Source: Methanolobus sp. (GTDB lineage Archaea; Halobacteriota; Methanosarcinia; Methanosarcinales; Methanosarcinaceae). Taken from it: a stretch of 35,716 bases of DNA. The notes under the pieces were generated by a model. The model was not told the DNA's origin. It worked only from the letters and a program-made list of their open reading frames with translations, and did no database searches. The translations under genes and the position numbers were made by a program. Positions 17,257 to 29,285 of this stretch are shown in pieces (the stretch's first letter is position 1; each line of letters begins with the position of its first letter). The stretch covers positions 1 to 35,716 of the forward strand of contig JAASSR010000012.1 of NCBI GenBank assembly GCA_021767785.1. Reading direction: 5' to 3'.

Positions 17257-18993
17257 TTAATTACCTCCAAGTGCTTCAAATTCCTTGTCCATCTTATCCA
17301 GGACAGTATTCAGTACACCATCGAAATCCTCTTCGAATTTTACCTTGGCAAGTTCGTCCTTAGACTCAAGAGCCAGTATATCCTTCATAGGTATTCCGGA
17401 TTCGAGTGCTTCCTGTGCCATATCACTGTACTTGGAGATTGCTTTCAATAATTTATACTGCTTATCGAATGAACAGTATGTGTCAACAGGGTGGAATGCG
17501 TTCTGCTGCAAGAAGTATTCCCTGAGCATACGACAGATCTCAAGAACAAGCTGCTGATCTTCAGGAAGTGCATCAGAACCTACAAGCTGTACGATCTCCT
17601 GAAGTTCGGATTCCTGCTGAAGGAAATCCATTGCATTTTCCCTGAGTGAAACCCAGTCAGGTCCTACATTCTCTGCGAACCATTCTGAAAGACCCTGGGT
17701 ATACAGACTGTAACTTGTAAGCCAGTCAATAGATGGGAAGTGTCTTCTCTGTGCAAGTTTTGCATCCAGTGCCCAGAACACTTTTACAATACGGAGGGTG
17801 TTCTGTGTTACAGGTTCTGAGAAGTCACCACCAGGTGGTGATACCGCACCAATAACTGTGATAGAACCTTCTTCTGCTGCAAGTGATTTAACTGCACCTG
17901 CACGCTCATAGAACTCAGAGAGCCTCGCAGAAAGGTATGCAGGATAACCTTCTTCACCGGGCATTTCTTCAAGCCTTGAGGATATTTCCCTCATGGCCTC
18001 CGCCCACCTGGATGTAGAATCAGCCATCAATGAGACATCATATCCCATGTCACGGTAATATTCAGCGATGGTAATACCTGTATAAACAGATGCTTCACGA
18101 GCTGCTACAGGCATGTTGGATGTGTTTGCGATAAGTACGGTACGTTCCATAAGTGGACGACCTGTTTTTGGATCCTGGAGTTCCGGAAACTCGTTCAGTA
18201 CATCTGCCATCTCGTTTCCACGTTCTCCACATCCAATATAGACTACAATGTCAGTGTCACTCCACTTGGCAAGCTGCTGTTGCGTTACAGTCTTTCCTGA
18301 ACCGAAAGGACCAGGAATAGCTGCTGTACCTCCTTTTGCAACAGGGAAAAGGCCGTCAAGGATCCTCTGACCTGTAATAAGAGGTCTTCTAGGAATGAAC
18401 TTGTTCTCTACCGGACGTGGCATTCTTACAGGCCACTTCTGCATCAGGGAAAGTTCTGTACCATTTGCCAGAACACAAACTGTCTCATCAACCTTGAACT
18501 TTCCTGATTTTATTTCATCCACTGTACCTGAAACATTTGGAGGCACCATGATCTTGTGCTCGATATTCTCTGTTTCCTGTACAACACCTATTACTGAACC
18601 GCCTTTTACGGAATCGCCACTTGATACTGTTGGCTTGAACTCCCATACTCTTTCACGGTCAAGACCGTTGGCAGTAACTCCTCTGTCAATAAAGTCTCCC
18701 ATCCTTTCCTGGAGAACTTTCAGAGGTCTCTGGATTCCATCATAAATACTTTCTAATAAGCCTGGACCGAGTTCTACTGAAAGAGACATTCCAGTGTTCA
18801 CTACAGGCTCACCTGGTTTAATACCTGATGTATCCTCATATACCTGAACAGTGGCTTTGTCACCTTCAATCCTGATAACTTCGCCCATTAAACCTTCGTG
18901 GCCAACATGTACCACATCGTACATCTTTGGCTTAATACCCATAATAGTAACGACAGGTCCGGCCACACGATAAATTTCACCTTTCATTTCCAC
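17257..18993 (-). CDS. ahaA: A-type ATP synthase catalytic subunit A
   Basis: P-loop [45 protein letters not shown]; full length, no intein seen. Confidence 0.97.
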   Translation of the reverse strand: MEMKGEIYRVAGPVVTIMGIKPKMYDVVHVGHEGLMGEVIRIEGDKATVQVYEDTSGIKPGEPVVNTGMSLSVELGPGLLESIYDGIQRPLKVLQERMGDFIDRGVTANGLDRERVWEFKPTVSSGDSVKGGSVIGVVQETENIEHKIMVPPNVSGTVDEIKSGKFKVDETVCVLANGTELSLMQKWPVRMPRPVENKFIPRRPLITGQRILDGLFPVAKGGTAAIPGPFGSGKTVTQQQLAKWSDTDIVVYIGCGERGNEMADVLNEFPELQDPKTGRPLMERTVLIANTSNMPVAAREASVYTGITIAEYYRDMGYDVSLMADSTSRWAEAMREISSRLEEMPGEEGYPAYLSARLSEFYERAGAVKSLAAEEGSITVIGAVSPPGGDFSEPVTQNTLRIVKVFWALDAKLAQRRHFPSIDWLTSYSLYTQGLSEWFAENVGPDWVSLRENAMDFLQQESELQEIVQLVGSDALPEDQQLVLEICRMLREYFLQQNAFHPVDTYCSFDKQYKLLKAISKYSDMAQEALESGIPMKDILALESKDELAKVKFEEDFDGVLNTVLDKMDKEFEALGGN

Positions 18994-19283
18994 AGATCTA
19001 CACCTACCGATTGCTTTATTTTTTCCCTTAAGTTCGAACTTTCACCACTACCTCCGAGAGTAACGACAGTTGGCTCAACTGATTCGCTGATAGTCTCTCT
19101 CAACATCTCCGGTAGTTTATTCAGATCATCACCGTGCATTACCAGAATGCCGACTTCCCGATCCTCAAGTATCTTTTCTACAGTAGGTTCAAGTTCGTCA
19201 TTGTTAACTTCAAATATCTTCCTGATACCGGCCAGTCTGAAACCTGTTACAAACTCGCCATTTCCGACCACTGCTAACTCCAT
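18984..19283 (-). CDS. ahaF: A-type ATP synthase subunit F
   Basis: [61 protein letters not shown]; operon position. Confidence 0.93.
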   Translation of the reverse strand: MELAVVGNGEFVTGFRLAGIRKIFEVNNDELEPTVEKILEDREVGILVMHGDDLNKLPEMLRETISESVEPTVVTLGGSGESSNLREKIKQSVGVDLWK

Positions 19284-20359
19284 CAGATCACCAACTGTTC
19301 CTTGATAATTTCATCACTGAGGCTGGCAGCTTTGCCACGAATTATTAGACGCAAGTTGTTAACCTCATTCTCTTTGTTTAGCATGTAGTCCATGATTGGT
19401 ACAATTGAGATCGGATAAACATGTGAAAAACTTGCTGCAGATTTAAGCCTGTATTTTTTCAGTCGGCTCTCAACATTGATCAAAGAGACCATATCCGGAC
19501 TTGCAACATCAGAAATTACATCCCAATATGGATAATTCTCAAGTTCAGAAATAAAATCCTCAAAGGAAAGAGATATCAACCTCTCTATATCCTTAAGTTT
19601 TAACTTGAGTCCGCCATCGATCATCAGATTCATCATTCCCGGATTATCGATATTGGCTTTCTTCAAGCGGAAAAGAGTAATAAGGTTCTTCACATCAATG
19701 CCCATCCTCATGAATTTAGCAAATAACTTACGATCCTTGGATCTGGAACCACTGACCGCTTCAAAAAGACCGGCATAGTACATTTTATCAAGCTGGTTCT
19801 CTATATCCGAAAGATTCGTACCATCATAATCCTTCAGTACAGGGTAATACTCCGTATTCTCAAGCCCGGATATAACTTCCTCATAAGTTGTTTTTGTTGC
19901 AAGATCCGAAAGGAAGGTATAGCTTAATCTTCCTGCAGCAACAAGAGCATCAAGAACCTCTTCATTGGTAGCATTACAATATTTACCTCGAAGAATGGTC
20001 TTTATGTTCCAGATATCGAATTTCTTGAGCTCTTCGCCTATAAGGAAGTTCACGTCGCCTTCTGAAATACTAAGAAGCTTTGTGAAAGTCACAGCAAGAT
20101 TTCGGTTCAGTGCATGTTCAATCAGATTCACACCATCATACTGTCTGGCTAACTCATCGACATCTTCTTTATATTCAGATTCTCCAATGAACCTGGTAAT
20201 CTCATTAATGCTCATGTTCATGAGTCTGGGGTAGGTCTCTTTTGGCAGGATCTTGCTTTTCATTGCACGTACACGTGCAGTGGTATATGCATAGTTTGCA
20301 TGACCCTTTGGTTTGGCCTTTTTGGAACTACCACGCTTAAATTTCTGCAACAACTGCAT
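19283..20359 (-). CDS. ahaC: A-type ATP synthase subunit C
   Basis: [40 protein letters not shown]..; operon position. Confidence 0.93.
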   Translation of the reverse strand: MQLLQKFKRGSSKKAKPKGHANYAYTTARVRAMKSKILPKETYPRLMNMSINEITRFIGESEYKEDVDELARQYDGVNLIEHALNRNLAVTFTKLLSISEGDVNFLIGEELKKFDIWNIKTILRGKYCNATNEEVLDALVAAGRLSYTFLSDLATKTTYEEVISGLENTEYYPVLKDYDGTNLSDIENQLDKMYYAGLFEAVSGSRSKDRKLFAKFMRMGIDVKNLITLFRLKKANIDNPGMMNLMIDGGLKLKLKDIERLISLSFEDFISELENYPYWDVISDVASPDMVSLINVESRLKKYRLKSAASFSHVYPISIVPIMDYMLNKENEVNNLRLIIRGKAASLSDEIIKEQLVI

Positions 20360-20366
20360 TTAGAAA

Positions 20367-20918
20367 TCACCCGAATAAGATATCAGATGTCTGTTTCAAC
20401 AACCGCTCATTCACGCTTTTAAGGATGACATCGTAGGTATAATCCAATCTGATAGTACCATCTTCATTCTCGATAACAACGCCACCAAGACAATCAATAT
20501 TACCTGCGTATTCGAGTGAAGATAACTTTTTGACGATCTCCTCAGATTCAGCATTGGAATAGATCTTGGTGCCATTAGACTCATATTTATCAATGAGACT
20601 TTTGAGGAGTTCTTCGTTTTTCTCCGGAGAAAACGCGGATATGGTTTCTACAGCCTGGACATATACTTTTTCGAGTATTTCCTTGCGTGCATTGAGCAAT
20701 GTGCGCTTCACTTCAAGATTTGCACTGGATAATTCTTGCTGTCTGATCTTTTTAATATCATCTTCTGCTTTTGCAAGACGTTCTCCCATAATCCTTTTAG
20801 CATTCTGCTTTGCCTCATCCAGAATCAGGGAGGCTTCTGCGTCTGCCTCGGAATCCAATTTGGAGACCTCTGCCTGAGCAGCATCCATGATATCTTTAAC
20901 AACAGTTTCAAGTCCCAT
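20367..20918 (-). CDS. ahaE: A-type ATP synthase subunit E
   Basis: MGLETVVKDIMDAAQAEVSKLDSEADAEASLILDEAKQNA; operon position. Start chosen at the internal Met of the ORF opening at 20927. Confidence 0.92.
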   Translation of the reverse strand: MGLETVVKDIMDAAQAEVSKLDSEADAEASLILDEAKQNAKRIMGERLAKAEDDIKKIRQQELSSANLEVKRTLLNARKEILEKVYVQAVETISAFSPEKNEELLKSLIDKYESNGTKIYSNAESEEIVKKLSSLEYAGNIDCLGGVVIENEDGTIRLDYTYDVILKSVNERLLKQTSDILFG

Positions 20919-20964
20919 GCTCAACACCTTTGGAAAATTTAAGAGCGAGGTATACGCCCTTAAA

Positions 20965-23147
<2,183 letters not shown>

Positions 23148-23155
<8 letters not shown>

Positions 23156-23474
23156 GTATTGCCCTCTCGAACTCTGTAATGATTAAGTTGACAGCTTCAT
23201 CTACCCTGGAAGAAGCGGATTTTGCTATAGATTCAGCTTCACTTTTTCCATTTTCGATGATCTTTTCTTTTTCTGAAGCAATTGACTCTTCTGCAGAATT
23301 TATTGCACTCTGTGCAGAATTCTGTGCATCGACCTCGGCCTGTTTTATGATTTCCCTGGCCTCGGCACGTGCACTGGCGATACGCTCATTCTTTTGTTTC
23401 TTAGCGTCGTCAACCATTTTTTGTGCATTGTCTTCTGCTTCTTTGATTTCCGACAATATTTTTTCTTTGGCCAT
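23148..23474 (-). CDS. ahaH: A-type ATP synthase subunit H
   Basis: [42 protein letters not shown] coiled coil; first gene of the aha operon. Start chosen at the internal Met. Confidence 0.9.
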
Positions 23475-23672
23475 ACTAATCCTCATGTGATGATTTGATT
23501 ATTATCCCGAATAAATCATCCTCTCCTATTGCTAACTCACATATAAAGTATTCGGTTTTCAGGATAAAGGAGATGTACAATTGATAATGATTTATCATGA
23601 AAATGATGGAACAATCTATATTCCATTACCAAACAAGTTACCTTAAGACACCGATTATAATCCATCAACTTA

Positions 23673-23689
23673 TGAATGCTCAGCATTCA
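23673..23689 (-). terminator. Hairpin downstream of the radical SAM gene (end of minus-strand unit)
   Basis: TGAATGCT-C-AGCATTCA, perfect 8-bp inverted repeat with 1-nt centre, starting 3 nt beyond the stop codon at 23692; no T-run. Confidence 0.35.
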
Positions 23690-23691
23690 AA

Positions 23692-24936
23692 TCAACGCAT
23701 ATTATTATCCATTCTGAACGGAAGCTGACTTCCTTCCGGGACAGTATGGATATATTTGTCCCTGAATTCAGGGTTGCGCATCATACAGTAATCTGCAGAA
23801 CAATTATACGCTTCATGTTTACCCATCCTGTCCCATATAGATGCAAGCCTTTCTTCGCGTATACTACCGAATGAAAGAGGCGTATAGGCACAAGGCAGAA
23901 CATCCCCTCCAGCTGTAACATGCATCCACCTTCTGCCGGCAAAACAACCGAACTGCTCAGGCCCCATGAAATGCGGGAAAGCTGTGACTCTCGGACCATC
24001 TTCTTTTTTGTTCATGGATCTCTGGAACCCGGCAAGTTTCTTAACATCCTTTGAAGTCATGACCTCATTCTCATGATCCATCCAGCGTCCAACAGCTACT
24101 ATCTCATACATCGACAGTTCCTGCATTCCCATATCTGCCGCAAAGTTATAGAAGCCTTCAAGATCATCGATATTATATGGAGAAACAACAACAAAGAGGT
24201 CTGCAAGAATATCTGCATTCACTATATGTTTTATGCCATCCACAGTATTTTTGAAAGCACCTTTACGACCCCTTACACGATCATGTTCTGCTTCATGCGG
24301 ACTATCCAGACTTATGTGTGCTGCAAAAAGACCTGCTTGTTTGAAATCCCTGGCCCTTTGCTCGTTCAAACTAAAAGCAGATGTGAAACAGGTCGCTATC
24401 GCACGGTCTTTGTCAACATTTGAAACCATCTGCTCAAGATCTTTTCTGAGCATGGTTTCACCGCCATCAAAAGAGATATGATAAGAACCAAGGTCTATAG
24501 CCTGTTGTATTGTACTATTGATCTCATCATATGTAAGAATTGGTTCCGCAACGATATCAGCTGCACCACAATGAATACAGTCATAGGGGCAGTGCGTGGT
24601 AATACCTATAGAGAACAGATCAGGAATTCTTTTTTTAAGGATTGAAGAGACCTGTGCACTGATCATCCTGTTGAATATTTCACCCGGCATAGGAGGTGCC
24701 CATGTTGAGAATATGATGTTATTTTCATCTGTACATATTGGTTTCTCTTCCTGGAATATTCTGTTTATACGTTTAATAATGGGTTTTGCAACAGGAGACA
24801 GAGGACCTTCTGTATCAAGGACCACTTTTCCATTATCTGTACTTGCATTTACTTTAATTAATGATTTATCATAAACCCTCATGGATTCACCTGACGACTG
24901 AATATTATTTAATGATATTATCGGGGAGCATGTCAA
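23692..24936 (-). CDS. Radical SAM protein with SPASM-like C-terminal Cys residues, function unassigned
   Basis: TTHCPYDCIHCG (CxxxCxxC), ISFDGGETMLR; C-terminal FGCFAGRRWMHVTAGGDVLPCAYTPLSFGSIREERLASIWDRM and YNCSADYC. Confidence 0.82.
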   Translation of the reverse strand: MTCSPIISLNNIQSSGESMRVYDKSLIKVNASTDNGKVVLDTEGPLSPVAKPIIKRINRIFQEEKPICTDENNIIFSTWAPPMPGEIFNRMISAQVSSILKKRIPDLFSIGITTHCPYDCIHCGAADIVAEPILTYDEINSTIQQAIDLGSYHISFDGGETMLRKDLEQMVSNVDKDRAIATCFTSAFSLNEQRARDFKQAGLFAAHISLDSPHEAEHDRVRGRKGAFKNTVDGIKHIVNADILADLFVVVSPYNIDDLEGFYNFAADMGMQELSMYEIVAVGRWMDHENEVMTSKDVKKLAGFQRSMNKKEDGPRVTAFPHFMGPEQFGCFAGRRWMHVTAGGDVLPCAYTPLSFGSIREERLASIWDRMGKHEAYNCSADYCMMRNPEFRDKYIHTVPEGSQLPFRMDNNMR

Positions 24937-25777
24937 CCGTAATAAGATCAGTTATAAGCTCAAGTTTTTTCCTTGAATCTGAAGAAGGAAATGAAAAAAG
25001 AATATCTTTTGCACGCTGAACACAAAGGCGGACCTCCCGGACAGTCTTTTCCACAGCATCATCATGGTCCAGCACCCTCCTGTATATAAGAGGTAATGTT
25101 ACTGATTCATATGCAGAACTTTTATCTTCAAGCTTGTTAAGGTATTCAAGCAGATCATCAACTATCTGATAGGCATTTCCTACATTTTCTCCAAAGGTTC
25201 TCAATTTAAGAGCTGTTTCCTCATCTGTCTCGGCAACATATGCACCTATGGCAGCACTTGCAGCAAAAAGCGAACCTGTTTTTTTGGTGATACACTCAAA
25301 GTAGTTTCGCTCTCTGAACTCTTCTTCGACACTGGAAATATCTATAGTCTCACCTTCTGCCATATACATACCGGCCCTGCCAAACTCGTTAACAGCATTA
25401 TTACCATACCCTGAAATAAGAGATATAGCCTTGGAGATAAGAAAATCCCCGCAAAGAATGGCGGCAGGAATGCCATATTTCTTATGAGCCGATTCAACTC
25501 CTCTGCGTACAAGTCCACCGTCAAGAACATCGTCATGAATAAGAGAAGCTGAATGAATGAACTCAATTGCCAGTGCTGCCTTTACACTATCTTCAGAATT
25601 ACCACCGCACATCTCAGTACACAATATGAGCATTACAGGCCGTATGTTCTTACCACCGGAACTGCATACATGCAGAAGCATTTTTTGCATCTGAGAACGA
25701 TCGTCCAGGGAACCGACTATCTCATTTTTGGCGGTCTTGATTAGCTGATATTCATTCAGATCTTCAATTTTCATCAT
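24905..25777 (-). CDS. Polyprenyl diphosphate synthase (trans-isoprenyl diphosphate synthase)
   Basis: IHSASLIHDDVLDGGLVRRG (first Asp-rich motif), GGKNIRPVM, YQIVDDLLEYL (second Asp-rich motif, DDLLE variant). Confidence 0.9.
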   Translation of the reverse strand: MMKIEDLNEYQLIKTAKNEIVGSLDDRSQMQKMLLHVCSSGGKNIRPVMLILCTEMCGGNSEDSVKAALAIEFIHSASLIHDDVLDGGLVRRGVESAHKKYGIPAAILCGDFLISKAISLISGYGNNAVNEFGRAGMYMAEGETIDISSVEEEFRERNYFECITKKTGSLFAASAAIGAYVAETDEETALKLRTFGENVGNAYQIVDDLLEYLNKLEDKSSAYESVTLPLIYRRVLDHDDAVEKTVREVRLCVQRAKDILFSFPSSDSRKKLELITDLITVDMLPDNIIK

Positions 25778-25790
25778 GTATTTCGCCCGA

Positions 25791-26186
25791 TCACTCTGAA
25801 TACTTAGAAGGACAGCTCATCACGATCTGATGCGCCTCGACCATATCCTTTGAAATCATTTTACCACTTATGCTGACACTTTGTCCTTCCACCAGATTAG
25901 CAGGGAGTGAACCAGTGTATTTCACATCCAGCTCATAAGAAGGCTCCTCAAGGTCCTGAAGAGAAAATGAGGTGCTCCCAGTTGTGACATCAAGAGTTCC
26001 GTTCTTGATCATACCCATGGTATTTACCTCATGACCAACATACTTATCTGAATTTGATGAAAGCTCAGATATCATAAGATAACCTTCTGAAAGATCCACA
26101 TTCCAGAGACCCACAAAAGCAACGATAGCAATAAAAGCAACTGCAAGAACAGTTCTTTGTTTTTTATCCATAAGACACCTCATCAT
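25791..26186 (-). CDS. ccmE: CcmE-like periplasmic heme chaperone, CxxxY-type
   Basis: N-terminal TM anchor (RTVLAVAFIAIVAFVGLWNVDL), OB-fold-like domain with GMIKNGTLDVTTGSTSFSLQD and KYTGSLPANLVEGQSVSISGKMI, C-terminal CPSKY (CxxxY). Confidence 0.75.
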   Translation of the reverse strand: MMRCLMDKKQRTVLAVAFIAIVAFVGLWNVDLSEGYLMISELSSNSDKYVGHEVNTMGMIKNGTLDVTTGSTSFSLQDLEEPSYELDVKYTGSLPANLVEGQSVSISGKMISKDMVEAHQIVMSCPSKYSE

Positions 26187-26326
26187 GGCATTATTTTACC
26201 CGTCTGCGACATTGCCACAATAACCCTTTGCGGGAACGTACAAGATACGTTATATATGCTAACAATGCGATCCATGTAACAGAGAATGCAATTTCTAGTG
26301 CGCCTATAAAGAACCACCTCTATATT

Positions 26327-26336
26327 AGGTTAACCT
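26327..26336. promoter_or_regulatory. Palindrome AGGTTAACCT within TTAGGTTAACCT, candidate operator in the ccmE/ahbD divergent region
   Basis: Perfect 10-bp palindrome read directly; resembles half of DtxR/IdeR-type operators (TTAGG...). Confidence 0.35.
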
Positions 26337-26508
26337 GTGCCCATCATCAGCATTACGGCGAAACCTTGTGATGATAAACGAACACGTGTGAACTTACATA
26401 TACATTAAAGAGCTTGCCCGATAATCAAGTATTAATATAGGTTTGAAATAGTATAGTTCCATTCTATAAATAAGTAAACATACGAACAAACAATCCTGAT
26501 GATCAATC

Positions 26509-27573
26509 ATGACAAAACCTCCAAGACTCATAGCCTGGGAAACAACGGCTGGATGCAATCTTTCCTGCAAACACTGCAGAGGTTCATCCACTGAAAAAAA
26601 ACCCGAAGGAGAACTTACAACTGAAGAAGCACTTCACTTTATAGACGAGATAAAGGACATGGGAAACCCCATTCTCATATTGAGCGGCGGTGAACCACTT
26701 GTCAGGGATGATATTTTCGAAATAGCAAAATATGCCACTGAAAAAGGCCTGCGTGTTGCCATGGCAACCAATGGTACACTTGTAACATCCGAAATGGCAA
26801 AGAAGATCAAAAGTGCAGGTATAAAGAGAGTAAGTATAAGCCTTGATGGTTCAAGTCCTCAGACACATGACAACTTCCGCTGCATGCCGGGAGCCTTCGA
26901 AGGTGCCATGAAAGGCATAGATAACCTGAAAGAAGCAGGAGTGGGGTTCCAGATAAACCCTACGATCACAAAGAGAACAATTGAAGAAATTCCAGACATA
27001 CTTGAGATGGCAAAGGAACTGGACGCCGATGCACTCCATATATTCCTGCTGGTCCCAACTGGACGGGGAAAAGAACTTGAGAACGAGGAAATACCACCTG
27101 TAGAATATGAAAGAATACTCAACTGGTTCTATGACAGACAGAAGGATGCCGGAATTCAACTCAAAGCCACCTGTGCACCACATTATTTCCGAATTATGCG
27201 CCAGAGAGCTGAAAAAGAAGGTATTGAGATCAGTGTCAAGACACATGGTTATGAAGCGATGACAAAAGGCTGTCTCGGAGGTACAGGATTTTGTTTCGTG
27301 TCCAGTACCGGGGACGTTTATCCATGTGGCTACCTGCCTGCACTGGCCGGAAACATAAAGGATCAGAGTTTCAGGGATATCTGGGAGAACTCAAAAGTAT
27401 TCAATGATCTGCGTGATGTTTCCAAACTTAAAGGGAAATGTGGAAGATGCGAATACAACACAGTATGCGGAGGCTGTCGTGCACGCGCCTATGCAGCCAC
27501 AGGGGACTATCTGGAAGAAGAACCTTACTGCATATATATACCAAAAAACAGTGATCAGAATGATATTTCTTGA
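26509..27573 (+). CDS. ahbD: AhbD-type radical SAM heme synthase (Fe-coproporphyrin III decarboxylase, alternative heme pathway)
   Basis: MTKPPRLIAWETTAGCNLSCKHCRGSS, SGGEPLVRDD, C-terminal CLGGTGFCFVSSTGDVYPCGYLPALAGN and CGRCEYNTVCGGCRARAYAATGDYLEEEPYC; followed by ahbA/ahbB-like genes. Confidence 0.9.
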   Translation: MTKPPRLIAWETTAGCNLSCKHCRGSSTEKKPEGELTTEEALHFIDEIKDMGNPILILSGGEPLVRDDIFEIAKYATEKGLRVAMATNGTLVTSEMAKKIKSAGIKRVSISLDGSSPQTHDNFRCMPGAFEGAMKGIDNLKEAGVGFQINPTITKRTIEEIPDILEMAKELDADALHIFLLVPTGRGKELENEEIPPVEYERILNWFYDRQKDAGIQLKATCAPHYFRIMRQRAEKEGIEISVKTHGYEAMTKGCLGGTGFCFVSSTGDVYPCGYLPALAGNIKDQSFRDIWENSKVFNDLRDVSKLKGKCGRCEYNTVCGGCRARAYAATGDYLEEEPYCIYIPKNSDQNDIS

Positions 27574-28015
27574 CGATACCGATAAAAAGATACTCAATAC
27601 TATCCAGTTCGACTTCCCGCTGGAAACTGAACCTTTCAGGAAGCTTGGAGAAAAACTGGATATCAGTGAAGAAGAAGTGATCGAAAGGCTTGAAAGACTA
27701 CACAACGAAGGTGCTGTGAGGAAGATCGGACCAATTATCAACCGCAGGGGTGTTGGTGGTACAAGTACTCTGGTAGCTGCCACGGTTCCTGAAGAAAAAG
27801 TGGATGAAGTTGCAGGCTACATCAATGAATATCAAGAAGTATCCCATAATTATCATCGACCTGAAAAATTCAATATATGGTTCACAATATCCGCAGCCAA
27901 CAGAGAAAGGATAGATACTATCATAAAAGAACTTCAGGAAAAGACCGGACTTGATTTTATAGACCTGCCAACGAAAAAACTGTTCAAAATAGGAGTAAAA
28001 TTCAATATCAGATAA
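27560..28015 (+). CDS. ahbA: Siroheme decarboxylase subunit (AhbA-like, Lrp/AsnC-type fold)
   Basis: MIFLDDTDKKILNTIQFDFPLETEPFRKLGEKLDISEEEVIERL..VSHNYHRPEKFNIWFT. ATG at 27560 overlaps the ahbD end; the longer ORF start at 27404 lies inside ahbD. Confidence 0.88.
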   Translation: MIFLDDTDKKILNTIQFDFPLETEPFRKLGEKLDISEEEVIERLERLHNEGAVRKIGPIINRRGVGGTSTLVAATVPEEKVDEVAGYINEYQEVSHNYHRPEKFNIWFTISAANRERIDTIIKELQEKTGLDFIDLPTKKLFKIGVKFNIR

Positions 28016-28032
28016 AAATCAGGTGGTAATAA

Positions 28033-28491
28033 ATGGATGATATTGACGAAAAGATAATAAAAATGACACAGAACGGTATTCCCCTTAAAAGATCACCTTT
28101 TGAGGAAATTGCAGGTGAGCTTGGAATAAATGAGCAGGAAGTAATCGACCGTCTCAAAAAGATGCGTGATAAAGAAGTAATACGGAGGTTCGGTGCATCC
28201 ATCGGACACAGGGATCTCGGAATTGTGGCAAACGCAATGTGTGTGTGGAACGTACCTGACAAAAGAACGGAAGAAGTAGGAACTATAATGGCCGGTTTTC
28301 CTGAAGTAACCCACTGTTATGAAAGACCCCGGGCTTCCGGATGGAAATACAACCTTTTCGCAATGGTGCACTCCTATACAAAAGAAGATTGTGAAGAAGT
28401 TGCAGCAAGAATATCAGAATCCACAGGTATCAAAGATTACAAGCTTCTTTTCAGTGACAGAGAATTCAAGAAAACCGGAGTTCGGTTATAA
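28033..28491 (+). CDS. ahbB: Siroheme decarboxylase subunit (AhbB-like)
   Basis: MDDIDEKIIKMTQNGIPLKRSPFEEIAGELGINEQEVIDRLKKM..VTHCYERPRASGWKYNLFAMVH; adjacent to the ahbA-like gene. Confidence 0.88.
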   Translation: MDDIDEKIIKMTQNGIPLKRSPFEEIAGELGINEQEVIDRLKKMRDKEVIRRFGASIGHRDLGIVANAMCVWNVPDKRTEEVGTIMAGFPEVTHCYERPRASGWKYNLFAMVHSYTKEDCEEVAARISESTGIKDYKLLFSDREFKKTGVRL

Positions 28492-28551
28492 TCGCAATCT
28501 TTAACTAATTTACAGAAAAAGCAGAAGGCAATTAATCCCGGAGATGGAGAT

Positions 28552-29226
28552 ATGAAGGATAATAACCACTTCCTGCCACTGCTGATAGATATGAGCGATA
28601 AGAAGGTTGTTATATTCGGAAGTGGATCCGTCGGGAAAAGGAAAGCTGACCTGTTCTCAGAATATGCGAGGGTTACGGTTGTGAGCCTCAACTTTTCCGG
28701 CCCTTTTTTCGAACTTGAAAAAAAACACAACATCGGACTGATAAAAGCTGATGTAGGAAAGCTCACCGATGAAGAGATCGGAAACATAATCAAAGGAGCT
28801 TTTCTTGTAATACCTGCAACTAACAACAGAAGTATAAACGAAAGGATCGTAACTCTTGCAAAGTCTTTTGAGATACTCACTAATGAAGTTGATTCAATTG
28901 GTGATGTTACAATACCTTCCGTGATCAAAAGGGGCGAGCTTACCATAAGTATATCGACATCCGGATCAAGTCCTGCCTTTTCCAGATTCACAAGAAGACA
29001 AATAGAGAAGGTCATAACTCCTGAATTTACAGATATGATAAGAATACAGGATGAAATGAGAACATATCTCAAAAGTGAAGTGCCTGAGCAAAGAGACAGG
29101 AAAGAGATCCTCTGGGGCATAATTGAAAGTGAAGAAGTGTGGACTGCACTTGAAGAATCCTATGAAAAAGGGTTTAAAACAGCACAGGATATAGTAAGGA
29201 AGAAAATAAGCGAGAAAGTTAGATGA
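28552..29226 (+). CDS. Precorrin-2 dehydrogenase/sirohydrochlorin ferrochelatase (Met8/CysG-N-like)
   Basis: FLPLLIDMSDKKVVIFGSGSVGKRKADLFSEYARVTVVS NAD-binding motif; RGELTISISTSGSSPAFSR motif. Confidence 0.9.
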   Translation: MKDNNHFLPLLIDMSDKKVVIFGSGSVGKRKADLFSEYARVTVVSLNFSGPFFELEKKHNIGLIKADVGKLTDEEIGNIIKGAFLVIPATNNRSINERIVTLAKSFEILTNEVDSIGDVTIPSVIKRGELTISISTSGSSPAFSRFTRRQIEKVITPEFTDMIRIQDEMRTYLKSEVPEQRDRKEILWGIIESEEVWTALEESYEKGFKTAQDIVRKKISEKVR

Positions 29227-29285
29227 ACATGTACCATATCCACTGCCATTCGAATTATACATTAACAAGAGGTGACCATGACTGA
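29223..29285 (+). CDS. Possible 20-aa upstream ORF overlapping the hemA start
   Basis: ATG at 29223 overlaps the stop of the Met8-like gene (29224-29226); translation [20 protein letters not shown], stop TGA 29283-29285, past the hemA ATG at 29278. Confidence 0.25.
   Translation: MNMYHIHCHSNYTLTRGDHD

Noticed and set aside
17257-18993. Possible intein in the ATP synthase A subunit (a common archaeal intein site)
   Set aside because: The P-loop region reads continuously ([17 protein letters not shown]) and the protein has normal length.
23692-24936. Assignment of the radical SAM protein as AhbC
   Set aside because: Its N-terminus and CPYDCIHCG context do not match the AhbC start pattern I recall; left unassigned.
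27404-27559. N-terminal extension of the siroheme decarboxylase ORF
   Set aside because: It lies inside ahbD in another frame; the homologous protein begins at the ATG at 27560.
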